A stretch of 64,000 nucleotides of DNA from contig NC_015160.1 of the NCBI RefSeq assembly GCF_000190535.1, positions 2,480,001 to 2,544,000 of the forward strand, given 5' to 3'. Shown in pieces: positions 56,248 through 64,000 of this stretch. Below the pieces are notes generated by a model. It was not told where the DNA came from. It searched no databases and saw only the letters and a program-made list of their open reading frames with translations. This DNA comes from Odoribacter splanchnicus DSM 20712. Its GTDB lineage: Bacteria; Bacteroidota; Bacteroidia; Bacteroidales; Marinifilaceae. Within the stretch, counting starts at the first letter, position 1. Each line of letters starts with the position of its first letter. The translations under genes were made by a program, and so were the position numbers.

Positions 56248-58221
56248 ATGAAAAAATTTATCTGCATAATACTATTCGCATCATTGCATTTGTTTTGTCG
56301 TGCACAAAACGTATTCGATACAGAAATCCCTCCGGATATGGAGGGTAGCAACTCTTCATTATCTTCCGATTCTATACCGGAATCCAATGTGCCTCATTTC
56401 CGTCATACCTGGCAATGGGAAAGGAACGGAGTATATAAAAGAGAGATTGCTCTGGATACGCTGATGGACGGTATTCAGAATTTCAATACCATTTTTAAAA
56501 AGAATATTTCGAACACTTATCTGGGTAATTTTCCCTCTCCTTATCTTTCCAATATTTTTATTACGCGCGAAACGGTTCAGGATTTTTACCCTCTGACTCA
56601 AATCCGGGCTTTCCTTTTTAAGCCCGAAGACGCTTTACTTTTCAATACGACAACCCCTTTCACCCGATTGAAATATTTTACGGGAGGAGGAAAAGGGAAA
56701 GCCGAAAACCTGCTGGACGTATGGCATGTACAAAATATCCGCCCCTGGTGGAATGCCGGTATTCGTTACCAGCTGATTTCCAGCGACGGTCGTTATATGA
56801 ACCAAAAAGCCAAAGCGTATCATTTTTCTTTGTTCTCGTCCTATGAGAAAGAACGAATCGCCCTCTCTTTTTTCTTAAACCAGAATAATGGGCATTTTGC
56901 AGAAAACGGTGGTGTCAAGGACATCTCTTTTATCATCGACTCCACCAATCAAAAAGCTGAAAATATACCGGTAAACCTGAGCAGCAACGATATTTCCAAC
57001 AATTACCGGAACACCAATTTTCAATTACAGGGCCAGTACAATATCGGTAATCCCAAAGAAGTAACTACTCCCACGGATACTTTTACCACTTATCCGGCTA
57101 AAGCCATCATCAACATCCGGGCCGAAGGAAACGAACGCAGATACAAAGAAGGCAGCATTGCTTTCGACTTCTTTCCGCATACCTATATAGACAGTACTTC
57201 TACGACGGATCTGATCACGAACCAGGTGTACGATATCTCCACTAAATTTGTCATGAACGAACATCCGAAGTACAAATATTTGCCGGGTATATATGCCGGT
57301 CTGGATTTTAAACACGAAAACTACCGGCAGCGGACAGCTTTCGATTCGATTTCCCATACCGAGAGTTTCGGCCATACCCGCTATTCAGGGACTTACATTA
57401 CAGCCGGAATTTTCAATGTAGACACGAATGTATCGTTCACTTACGATATTGCCGGAAAGCTATGTGTATTGGGGCACTATGCCGGGAATTTCAAATTCGA
57501 CGGCTACGTACAGCAAGCTTTGCGTAAAGACAGAAGTTCATACATCCGGGCCAATGCGACGATCGAATTACAAAGTGTAAATCCGTTCTTCGATCGCTAT
57601 GTCGGAAATCACGATATCTGGGAAAATGATTTTAAAGCCATCAAAACCATCAAAGCCGACGGACGCTATGTGAATAACCGTTTGCGAACCGAATTAGGAG
57701 TCGGTATCGCCAATATTTTCAGTTACGTCTATTTCGATACGGCAGCGATGCCCCAACAGACCAGTAAGACCTTGATGGTATTGACCGCCTGGGGAAAGCA
57801 AAATTTCAGATTAGGCAATTTCTACTTCGACCAGACCGTATATTTTCAAAAAAGTACCCAGGAAGATATCCTTTCCCTACCGGCCATTTCTGTATATTCC
57901 CATAACTATTTTCAGCATGCCTTATTTAAAAATGCCTTGTTTTTACAGACAGGAATCGACGTCTTTTACAACACAAAATTTTACGCCGACAATTACATGC
58001 CTTCTATTATGCAGTTTTATAACCAGCGGGAAAGAAAAACCGGTAATTATCCGAAGCTCGATGTCTTCCTTAACCTAAGGATCAAACGGGCCGATATCTT
58101 TGTCAAATACGAACACATCAACTATCTGCTAAAAAATCACGGAGACTTTTTCAGTGCCGCCGATTATCCGATCAACCCGGGTATGCTCAAATTCGGTATT
58201 AAGTGGGACTTTTTCGATTAA
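56248..58221 (+). CDS. Putative porin (Porin_10-like outer-membrane protein)
   Basis: 657 residues with a signal peptide (about 1-19, CRAQN). The mature protein is rich in aromatic beta strands (e.g. WWNAGIRYQLISSDGRYMNQ, ISLSFFLNQNNGHF-type pattern) and ends with a C-terminal aromatic strand (FGIKWDFFD), as expected for an outer-membrane barrel. It resembles the Bacteroidota 'putative porin' family that lies next to conserved core genes. Substrate unknown. mltF starts 23 bp downstream but appears to have its own -7 box. Confidence 0.85.
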   Translation: MKKFICIILFASLHLFCRAQNVFDTEIPPDMEGSNSSLSSDSIPESNVPHFRHTWQWERNGVYKREIALDTLMDGIQNFNTIFKKNISNTYLGNFPSPYLSNIFITRETVQDFYPLTQIRAFLFKPEDALLFNTTTPFTRLKYFTGGGKGKAENLLDVWHVQNIRPWWNAGIRYQLISSDGRYMNQKAKAYHFSLFSSYEKERIALSFFLNQNNGHFAENGGVKDISFIIDSTNQKAENIPVNLSSNDISNNYRNTNFQLQGQYNIGNPKEVTTPTDTFTTYPAKAIINIRAEGNERRYKEGSIAFDFFPHTYIDSTSTTDLITNQVYDISTKFVMNEHPKYKYLPGIYAGLDFKHENYRQRTAFDSISHTESFGHTRYSGTYITAGIFNVDTNVSFTYDIAGKLCVLGHYAGNFKFDGYVQQALRKDRSSYIRANATIELQSVNPFFDRYVGNHDIWENDFKAIKTIKADGRYVNNRLRTELGVGIANIFSYVYFDTAAMPQQTSKTLMVLTAWGKQNFRLGNFYFDQTVYFQKSTQEDILSLPAISVYSHNYFQHALFKNALFLQTGIDVFYNTKFYADNYMPSIMQFYNQRERKTGNYPKLDVFLNLRIKRADIFVKYEHINYLLKNHGDFFSAADYPINPGMLKFGIKWDFFD

Positions 58222-58232
58222 GAAACATTTAC

Positions 58233-58240
58233 TATCTTTG
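58233..58240 (+). promoter_or_regulatory. Promoter -7 box just before mltF
   Basis: TATCTTTG ends 4 bp before ATG 58245, with TTTT 19 bp upstream (58210-58213). Again this predicts a leaderless or nearly leaderless mRNA. Confidence 0.55.
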
Positions 58241-58244
58241 TTGA

Positions 58245-59633
58245 ATGACAATCTCTAAAATTGCCGTTTATATTACCCTTTTTCTTTGCTTTGCATGTGA
58301 GTCAGGTAAAGAGGTTACTCCGGAAATCATATTACCGGAACCTTCATCGCTGGAAAAAATTCTGACGCGGGGGAGTCTGGAGATTTCCACTTTTTATAAT
58401 ACGACCGACTATTACGTATACCGTGGTATTACGCGGGGATTTCATTACGATCTGGCCCGGGATTTTGCCGGTTACCTGGGAGTCAATCTCCGAATTGTCG
58501 AAGTTAACAACGATATAGATACGGCTATCGGCCGGCTACAGAGCGGCAAATACGACCTCTTAGCCGTCAGTCTGACCCAAACCCCGGAAAGGAATGAACA
58601 GCTCCGTTTCAGTAAACCTCTTTTCCAAACCCGGGAAGTACTCGTGCAGAACAAAAATAGCCAACCCATCAAAGATATGGCTCAATTAGACGGGAAAGAG
58701 ATTTATATTCCCAAAAGTGCCACCTCGTATAAAAAGGTTCTGCAACAAATACAGGATTCTCTGAATATACACATTTATATCACCGAGATCGAGCATTATT
58801 CCTATGAAGATCTCTTGCACCTGGTAGAGACCGGCGAAATCAATTATACCGTTATCGACGAAAACATCGCCCAAGCCTCCAGTTATTCTATGAAGAACCT
58901 GGATATAGCTCTCAAGTTAAAAGAAGATATTTCCGTATCGTGGGCGACCCATTCGGATGCCAGTTTATTGAGCTCGGAAATCAACAACTGGCTGGAAGAA
59001 ATCCGGAAAAACGGAAAACTCAACTACCTCTATAAACGTTATTTCGGCAAACATCCGGCAGTTCCTCACAACACGACCAAATACACACTCATCAAGAAAG
59101 GCGATATTTCACCGTTCGACAAGTTATTCCGCAAAGAGAGTAAAAAGCTCGGCTGGGACTGGCGTTTGCTGGCAGCTTTGGTCTATACCGAATCTCAATT
59201 CGATCCTTATGCCGAATCGGAAGTCGGAGCCTACGGTTTAATGCAGATTATTCCTGAAACAGCCGATCATTTTAACGTCGGAAATTATTTCGAGCCCGAC
59301 AGTAATGTCTATGTCGGAACCGAATATTTACATTACCTGGACCGTTACTTTTCAAGCCAGCCGATCGATTCTTCCGAACGGCTCAAATTCGTTCTGGCCG
59401 CCTATAATGCAGGTCCCGGACACGTACTGGACGCCATCCGCCTAGCCAATAAATATGGGAAAGACGCCACTTTATGGGATAATAACGTCGATTACTATCT
59501 GCTTCACAAAAACGAACCGGAATATTACCGGGATCCCCTGTCTAAAAACGGCTATTGTAACGGCCGTCAAACGTACAAATACGTACGACAAGTGCTCGAG
59601 ACCTATAATAACTATAAGAATATCAAGCAATAG
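58245..59633 (+). CDS. mltF: Membrane-bound lytic murein transglycosylase F-like lipoprotein
   Basis: 462 residues. The signal peptide ends in a lipobox-like CFACES (Cys 18). An ABC-type solute-binding domain (about 35-265: GFHYDLARDFAGYLGVNLRI, GKYDLLAVSLTQTPERNEQL) is followed by a soluble lytic transglycosylase domain with catalytic Glu in VYTESQFDPYAES and GAYGLMQIIPETA, then YNAGPGHV. This is the MltF layout: peptidoglycan cleavage controlled by the binding domain. It probably sits in the inner leaflet of the outer membrane. Confidence 0.92.
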   Translation: MTISKIAVYITLFLCFACESGKEVTPEIILPEPSSLEKILTRGSLEISTFYNTTDYYVYRGITRGFHYDLARDFAGYLGVNLRIVEVNNDIDTAIGRLQSGKYDLLAVSLTQTPERNEQLRFSKPLFQTREVLVQNKNSQPIKDMAQLDGKEIYIPKSATSYKKVLQQIQDSLNIHIYITEIEHYSYEDLLHLVETGEINYTVIDENIAQASSYSMKNLDIALKLKEDISVSWATHSDASLLSSEINNWLEEIRKNGKLNYLYKRYFGKHPAVPHNTTKYTLIKKGDISPFDKLFRKESKKLGWDWRLLAALVYTESQFDPYAESEVGAYGLMQIIPETADHFNVGNYFEPDSNVYVGTEYLHYLDRYFSSQPIDSSERLKFVLAAYNAGPGHVLDAIRLANKYGKDATLWDNNVDYYLLHKNEPEYYRDPLSKNGYCNGRQTYKYVRQVLETYNNYKNIKQ

Positions 59634-59734
59634 TATAAAAATACTAAAAAACGTATTTACGAATATTGGTTTGATCGTTTTTTTTCCATACCTTCGCAGT
59701 AGTGTATTATATCGTTCATTAAAAGTTTAAGCTC

Positions 59735-60481
59735 ATGCCTTACAGAAGATTACCTAATACAGATGCAGCGAGAATAAGGGCATTAAAAGCAGCTTTGAAG
59801 AAAGGCCAGTATCTCGAGATCGATACGATAGCCTATCCTTTTGCTTTGAAACAAAAAATAGAATTCTTTTTACCTAAATTTGAAGTTGCTATCACCAACT
59901 CTAAGTTAGCGAAAGAGAAACAGTTCGATAATAGTCAAAAATTCTCTGAATATACCAAAAAAGCCCGGCTTTATATCTCTCATTTTATTCAGGTATTGAA
60001 TTTTTGTATTGCCCGTGGAGAGCTGAAACCCTCAGCCCGTACATTTTATGGTTTGGACGAAAACAGTTCGAAAGTTCCTTCTCTTTTGACCGAACAGGAT
60101 TTGCTGCAATGGGGGGAAAAAATAATTGCCGGCGAGCAGAACCGGATCAGTAACGGTGGTGGTAATCCGATCTACTGTCCTTCGATTGCCCTGGTAAAAG
60201 TCAATTATGAAAATTTCAAAGAAAACTATACCCGTCAAAAACAGTTCCAGAATAATTCAGCCCGGGAAAGCGGGAATGTCGCTCAATACCGGAATGATGC
60301 CGATGCCTTGATCCTGGAAGTATGGAACGAAGTGGAACGTTATTTCGAAGGGGTAAAAGACGAAGAAGAAAAGCGCTATATGTGCGAGGAGTACGGTCTC
60401 GTTTACGTATTCCGACGCGGCGAAAAAGAACGGATCAGAAGACGGAAAGAAGCTGAAAGCATTACCTTGAAGCTTTTCTGA
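59735..60481 (+). CDS. Conserved hypothetical protein
   Basis: 248 residues, soluble and mostly helical and charged. MPYRRLPNTDAARIRALKAA begins the protein; a middle part (KARLYISHFIQVLNFCIARG) and the C-terminal basic helix (GEKERIRRRKEAESITLKLF) stand out. I recall similar proteins in Bacteroidales without known function. A promoter-like TTGG-N19-TACCTTCG (59666-59696) precedes it by about 38 nt, and a terminator follows at 60499. Confidence 0.75.
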   Translation: MPYRRLPNTDAARIRALKAALKKGQYLEIDTIAYPFALKQKIEFFLPKFEVAITNSKLAKEKQFDNSQKFSEYTKKARLYISHFIQVLNFCIARGELKPSARTFYGLDENSSKVPSLLTEQDLLQWGEKIIAGEQNRISNGGGNPIYCPSIALVKVNYENFKENYTRQKQFQNNSARESGNVAQYRNDADALILEVWNEVERYFEGVKDEEEKRYMCEEYGLVYVFRRGEKERIRRRKEAESITLKLF

Positions 60482-60496
60482 CTCCAAGACCGACTG

Positions 60497-60685
60497 CTAA
60501 GAGGAACAACAGCTTCCTCTTTTCTTTTTCACCGGCTTACGGGCACAGCTGTCTTTCAAAGGACAAGTGTCACAAGTACTGCATGATTCGTCCTTTTTCA
60601 AAGCCTTCAGTTTCCTGTAGCAGAATCGTATCGCCCCCACTAAAGCAACAACGATAATCAGATATACAATACCGTTTTGTATCAA
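60497..60685 (-). CDS. FeoB-associated Cys-rich membrane protein
   Basis: 62 residues: one N-terminal membrane helix (about 5-22), then a basic/cysteine-rich tail with CSTCDTCPLKDSC and a final SCCSS. This matches the small FeoB-associated Cys-rich family that follows feoB in many anaerobes and may assist ferrous iron transport, as FeoC does elsewhere. It lies 13 bp after feoAB. Confidence 0.9.
   Translation of the reverse strand: MIQNGIVYLIIVVALVGAIRFCYRKLKALKKDESCSTCDTCPLKDSCARKPVKKKRGSCCSS
60499..60521 (+). terminator. Terminator overlapping the end of the FeoB-associated gene
   Basis: An 8-bp stem AAGAGGAA / TTCCTCTT is followed by TTCTTTTTC on the plus strand, serving the hypothetical gene. 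It overlaps the last codons of the convergent Cys-rich gene. Confidence 0.65.
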
Positions 60686-60698
60686 AGCATTCTTTTTT

Positions 60699-63065
60699 CT
60701 AAAATAAACTTCCTATCTGATATACGCCGAACGACACCAACCAGGCCAGCCCGGTAGTATAAAAAATAGTAAACAATGCCCATTTCCACCCCGCCTCTTT
60801 ACGAATAGCAGCGATCACAGCCATACAAGGGAAATAAATCAGGATAAACAGCATAAATCCATAAGCCACTAAAGGCGTAAATACCTTCTGTCCGTTACTA
60901 TATTGTTGCTGTTGCAGGCTCTCGATCAGGCTTTGGGAATTTTCCTCGGCATCCGGGACATGGTACAAAATTCCCATAGAACTCACTACAATCTCTTTGG
61001 CAGCCAATCCGGTCACAATACTCACGCCCATCTTCCAGTCGAATCCCAAAGGCCGAATTACCGGTTCGATGGCTTTCCCGATTTGTCCGATATATGAATT
61101 CTCCAAATGTTCCGTCTCATCGGCCATAGTCGTCCGGTTTAAAGGGAAATACCCCAGTGCCCAAATCAGAATAGAAGCAAATAAGATTATCGTACCCATT
61201 TTCTTTAAATATTGTCCGGCTTTTCCCCACATATGGATCGTGGTATTTCGCATCGTAGGCATCCGGTAAGGAGGCAATTCCATGACAAAAGGATCCGAAG
61301 ATTTGGCGAACAGGGTCTTCTTCAACAAAAAAGAAGTTCCGATAGCCAGTAATATGCCGATCAGATATACAGACAATAGGATCAAGCCCTGATTCACCGG
61401 AAAGAAGGCAGATACCAACAGTATATATACCGGTAAACGGGCACTACAAGACATAAAAGGAGTAATCAGCATCGTCATAATCCGGTCCCTCCGGCTTTCC
61501 AAAGTGCGGGTAGCCATAATGGCCGGTACATTACATCCGAAACCGATCAACAAGGGAATAAAGGATTTTCCGTGAAGTCCTATCTTATGCATCATCCGGT
61601 CCATAATAAAGGCAGCCCTTGCCATATAGCCTGTATCCTCCATCAAAGAAATGAAAAAGAAAAGAATCAGAATATTGGGTAAGAAAACGATCACTCCCCC
61701 CACTCCGGCAATAACTCCATTCACCAACAAATCGTTCAAAGGCCCTTCAGGCATAATTCCGGCCACCCAACTTCCGAGGGCTTCAACTCCCGCCTCGATC
61801 CAGTCCATCGGATAACTTCCCAGCGAAAAGGTCGCCTGAAACATCAGCCACATAAAGAAAATCAGGAAAGGGAAGCCCAGCCATTGATGAGTCAGTAAGG
61901 CATCGATAGCAGTCGTCAGCTGACGTTTATCCTTTTCTCCCGACCGGAAGGTCTCTTGTAAAGCTCCCCGGATAAACCCATATTTCAGGTTCGTGATGAT
62001 CGTCCGGGTATCTTCCTTATATTCTTTTTCCAGGCGCTGGATTTCTTTTTGTGCTACTTCGAGCATACAAGCATAATTGGGAACCGTTACCAGCTGTTCT
62101 TTCATAATCCGATCATCCTCGAGTAATTTGATAGCTACATACCGGGGAGCATATTCATCGGTAATATTTTTATTCGGGGCGATCTCCACTTTAATCCGGG
62201 CAATCGCCTCTTCGATTTCTGTCCCATAATTAATATGTACATGCCGGGATTCTTTGGCCTGGTCTTCGAACACTTCGATAATTTTATCCAACACGGCTTC
62301 GATTCCGATCCCTTTTGAAGCTGTCGTCGGCACAATCGGGATACCCAGTAGTTGTCCCAAATAGCCATAATCCAGGTGAGAACCTTCGTTGGTCAGTTCA
62401 TCGAACATATTCAATGCCATCACCACCCGGATATTCATATCGATGAGCTGAGTAGTCAGGAACAGGTTCCGTTCCAGACAAGAAGCATCCACGACATTCA
62501 GCACTAAATCCGGATGATGCTTCGTAATAAATTCACGCACATAAATTTCTTCCGGAGTATATTCGGTAATAGAATAAGTCCCGGGCAAATCGATCAGATT
62601 GATCGTATAACCTTTATGGTGGCAAGTTCCTTGCTTGGCATCCACCGTCACTCCGCTATAATTCCCCACTCTTTCGCGCAATCCGGTAGCCCGGTTAAAG
62701 AAAGAAGTCTTCCCACAATTCGGATTCCCAACCAAAGCGATATTGATCGTCCGGGATTTCTCGGAAATTTCCCGGGCAATCTCGTCTTCTGTAAACGTAC
62801 CGTTATATCCTTCCTGATCTATCGAGGAAGTACAGACGACTTCAATCAAACGAGCCTCACTCCGTCTCAGAGAAATATGGCCATCCATCAATTTATATTC
62901 GATCGGATCGTGTAAAGGAGCATTTTTTATCACCGTCACTTTTTCTCCTCTTACGAATCCCATCTCCACGATCCGGTTTCGAAAACTCCCATGTCCATGC
63001 ACCTTTACGATGACACATTCTTCTCCAGTCGGTATATCAGCAAGCTTCAAATAATTATTTTCCAT
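60699..63065 (-). CDS. feoB: Ferrous iron transporter, FeoA-FeoB fusion
   Basis: 788 residues. The N-terminal FeoA SH3-like domain (about 1-76) is fused to the FeoB G domain: G1 GNPNCGKTS (113-121), G2 with the switch GNYSGVTVD, G3 DLPGTYS, G4 ALNMFDE (the NxxD motif). The membrane part has two Gate motifs and about eight helices (FLPNILILFFFISLMEDTGYMARAAF; FGCNVPAIMATRTL). It takes up Fe(II) under anaerobic conditions. The fusion is common in Bacteroidota. Confidence 0.96.
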   Translation of the reverse strand: MENNYLKLADIPTGEECVIVKVHGHGSFRNRIVEMGFVRGEKVTVIKNAPLHDPIEYKLMDGHISLRRSEARLIEVVCTSSIDQEGYNGTFTEDEIAREISEKSRTINIALVGNPNCGKTSFFNRATGLRERVGNYSGVTVDAKQGTCHHKGYTINLIDLPGTYSITEYTPEEIYVREFITKHHPDLVLNVVDASCLERNLFLTTQLIDMNIRVVMALNMFDELTNEGSHLDYGYLGQLLGIPIVPTTASKGIGIEAVLDKIIEVFEDQAKESRHVHINYGTEIEEAIARIKVEIAPNKNITDEYAPRYVAIKLLEDDRIMKEQLVTVPNYACMLEVAQKEIQRLEKEYKEDTRTIITNLKYGFIRGALQETFRSGEKDKRQLTTAIDALLTHQWLGFPFLIFFMWLMFQATFSLGSYPMDWIEAGVEALGSWVAGIMPEGPLNDLLVNGVIAGVGGVIVFLPNILILFFFISLMEDTGYMARAAFIMDRMMHKIGLHGKSFIPLLIGFGCNVPAIMATRTLESRRDRIMTMLITPFMSCSARLPVYILLVSAFFPVNQGLILLSVYLIGILLAIGTSFLLKKTLFAKSSDPFVMELPPYRMPTMRNTTIHMWGKAGQYLKKMGTIILFASILIWALGYFPLNRTTMADETEHLENSYIGQIGKAIEPVIRPLGFDWKMGVSIVTGLAAKEIVVSSMGILYHVPDAEENSQSLIESLQQQQYSNGQKVFTPLVAYGFMLFILIYFPCMAVIAAIRKEAGWKWALFTIFYTTGLAWLVSFGVYQIGSLF

Positions 63066-63084
63066 ACCACTCCAAATTATGTGG

Positions 63085-63092
63085 CAAAGATA
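63085..63092 (-). promoter_or_regulatory. Likely feoAB promoter -7 box
   Basis: Minus-strand TATCTTTG matches TAnnTTTG, 20 nt before the feoAB ATG and just past the SusC remnant. No clear -33; no Fur-like box was recognised. Confidence 0.5.
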
Positions 63093-63093
63093 A

Positions 63094-63703
63094 TCAATCT
63101 GCTAATAAATCGACATACCTACAAATAGGTATTAAAATTCCGGAGCATATAAATACCCCGGAATAATCCCCATTTTCATTCCACTTCAATTCTCCCTCAT
63201 ATTGCAGGTTTTTCCCATTCTGATAAGCCAAAGATCCTTTCTTCAGCTCTTCTGTGTCATCAAAAGAAGTATCTTCCGGCGACAGAAAATCATCCGATTC
63301 ATTTATCGTCTTTGTAATCCCGAAACATCCCCGGATTTTTAAAGAAGTCAAAGGATTATATTCAGCACTAAAATTATTGGTTACTCCAAAAGAACGGTCA
63401 AGTGCCCGGCTATTCAGGTTGGCATTCCAAAGCGGATTCGGCGATTCAATCAGCTCCTCTTTATATTCCAGCCATTTTTCCACCCTTCCATCCGGCTTCT
63501 TTTCATAATAAGGATTTGCTTTCGCATATTCTGAAAAAGCAACCACCGGATCTCCGGAACTGGTATGATTAATAGTCAGCTTATTACTGAATTGAAACTT
63601 ATTTTTCCGGTACAGTAAATCCAGATTCCCGCTGAAAACTTTCGTTTAAATCAGTCGAAAGTTTATAAAGTCCCTGGGTTCTGCGGGTACTTTGGTAATT
63701 GAC
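63094..63703 (-). pseudogene. SusC/RagA-type TonB-dependent receptor remnant
   Basis: The frame to 63546 (YAKANPYYEKKPDGRVEKWL, NPLWNANLNSRALDRSFGVT, NNFSAEYNPLTSLKIRG) matches the barrel middle of SusC-like outer-membrane proteins. Similarity continues upstream as GNLDLLYRKNKFQFSNKLTI and, after a frameshift near 63633-63640, as VNYQSTRRTQGLYKLSTDLN (to about 63703). Both ends are missing: about 200 of 1000 residues remain. A decayed nutrient-uptake gene. Confidence 0.85.
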
Positions 63704-63913
63704 AATTGTCATTTGACAATTGATAATGTATCTCCAAACCTATAGTTTCTTTTTTATTCTTCTGATAATCAATAATTATCTTCTTTATTCTTTCTCTCTT
63801 TTTTCTTTTCTTTTTTATTTTTTCATGGAAGCGGAACTTCCAATAATTGTCAATTCTCAATTGCCATCTGTCCATTTTTCTTTTAGCGGATTCCCACCAA
63901 AAGAAACGAACGT
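63704..63913. other. Low-complexity T-rich intergenic region with short inverted repeats
   Basis: It contains overlapping TTGACAATTGTC-type inverted repeats (63698-63720), a long T/C-rich tract (about 63745-63825) and another AATTGTCAATTCTCAATTG (63845-63865). No gene is supported. Confidence 0.45.
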
Positions 63914-64000
63914 TATTTATTTTTTCTAAACAGTTTTCCCAATACCTGCACTAAGCCATCCATGCCCTCGATGTAGTTGATCATCGAGATACTTCTAAAA
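63914..64000 (-). CDS. C-terminal end of an unidentified protein, partial
   Basis: The minus-strand frame is open from the window edge to TAA 63916-63914 and reads SMINYIEGMDGLVQVLGKLF then RKNK. Only about 28 residues are visible, too few to identify. It could also be non-coding. Confidence 0.35.

Noticed and set aside
59455..59730. 91-codon plus-strand ORF over the 3' end of mltF
   Set aside because: Out-of-frame shadow of mltF running into promoter sequence of the next gene.

Overview
The window is a Bacteroidota chromosome, most like the Odoribacteraceae (Odoribacter/Butyricimonas). I infer this from gene families: DUF2723, DUF4924, Porin_10, SusC remnants, HU-HIG proteins, a FeoA-FeoB fusion, a vSGLT-like symporter and a short Bacteroidota-type primary sigma factor. 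The promoters agree, with a -7 box TAnnTTTG and often a TTTG or similar about 19 bp upstream, and so does moderate G+C. The genus is not proven by anything I could compute.

Layout. 1-6.2 kb is housekeeping: the end of a DUF2723 protein, prfB with its programmed frameshift, a heptose kinase, and pdxT, pdxS and galM on the minus strand. 6.4-7.5 kb is an IS30-family element sitting between divergent galM and galK-sglT, a complete galactose uptake and phosphorylation set. 10.4-17.1 kb holds rpoD, rpmH, an HhH/outer-membrane protein, purE, hpt and obgE. 17.1-17.9 kb is a gene-free stretch with two related inverted-repeat elements in opposite orientation. 17.9-25.2 kb is a complete histidine operon (hisG-D-C-B-H-A-F-IE, minus strand), preceded by a promoter, a His-rich leader peptide and an attenuator.

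25.2-38.2 kb is an accessory region of lipoproteins and small secreted proteins. It contains relics (a duplicated gene 3' end, a frameshifted thioredoxin-like gene), two HU-like proteins, an O-antigen-ligase-like protein and a two-component system whose kinase carries two homologous sensor modules. 38.2-45 kb is again core: DUF4097, DUF4924, S4 protein, pth, rplY, ferredoxin, a formate-THF cyclo-ligase, nadE with a degenerate glutaminase domain, and a Crp/Fnr regulator. 45.2-47.4 kb is a second small lipoprotein locus. 47.8-53.3 kb is an rRNA operon (16S-23S-tRNA-Met-5S, minus strand) with three tandem promoters. 53.5-64 kb carries yitT, glnS, a putative porin, mltF, feoAB and a decayed SusC gene.

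The two signals I consider most worth following are these. First, 11-bp tandem repeats (consensus WTTTnnGAACA) lie at an identical distance from a promoter-like ATTG/N20/-7 arrangement upstream of three separate accessory loci, two of them in the immediate neighbourhood of the unusual two-sensor histidine kinase and its OmpR-type regulator. Second, the histidine leader has an antiterminator that overlaps the leader stop codon.
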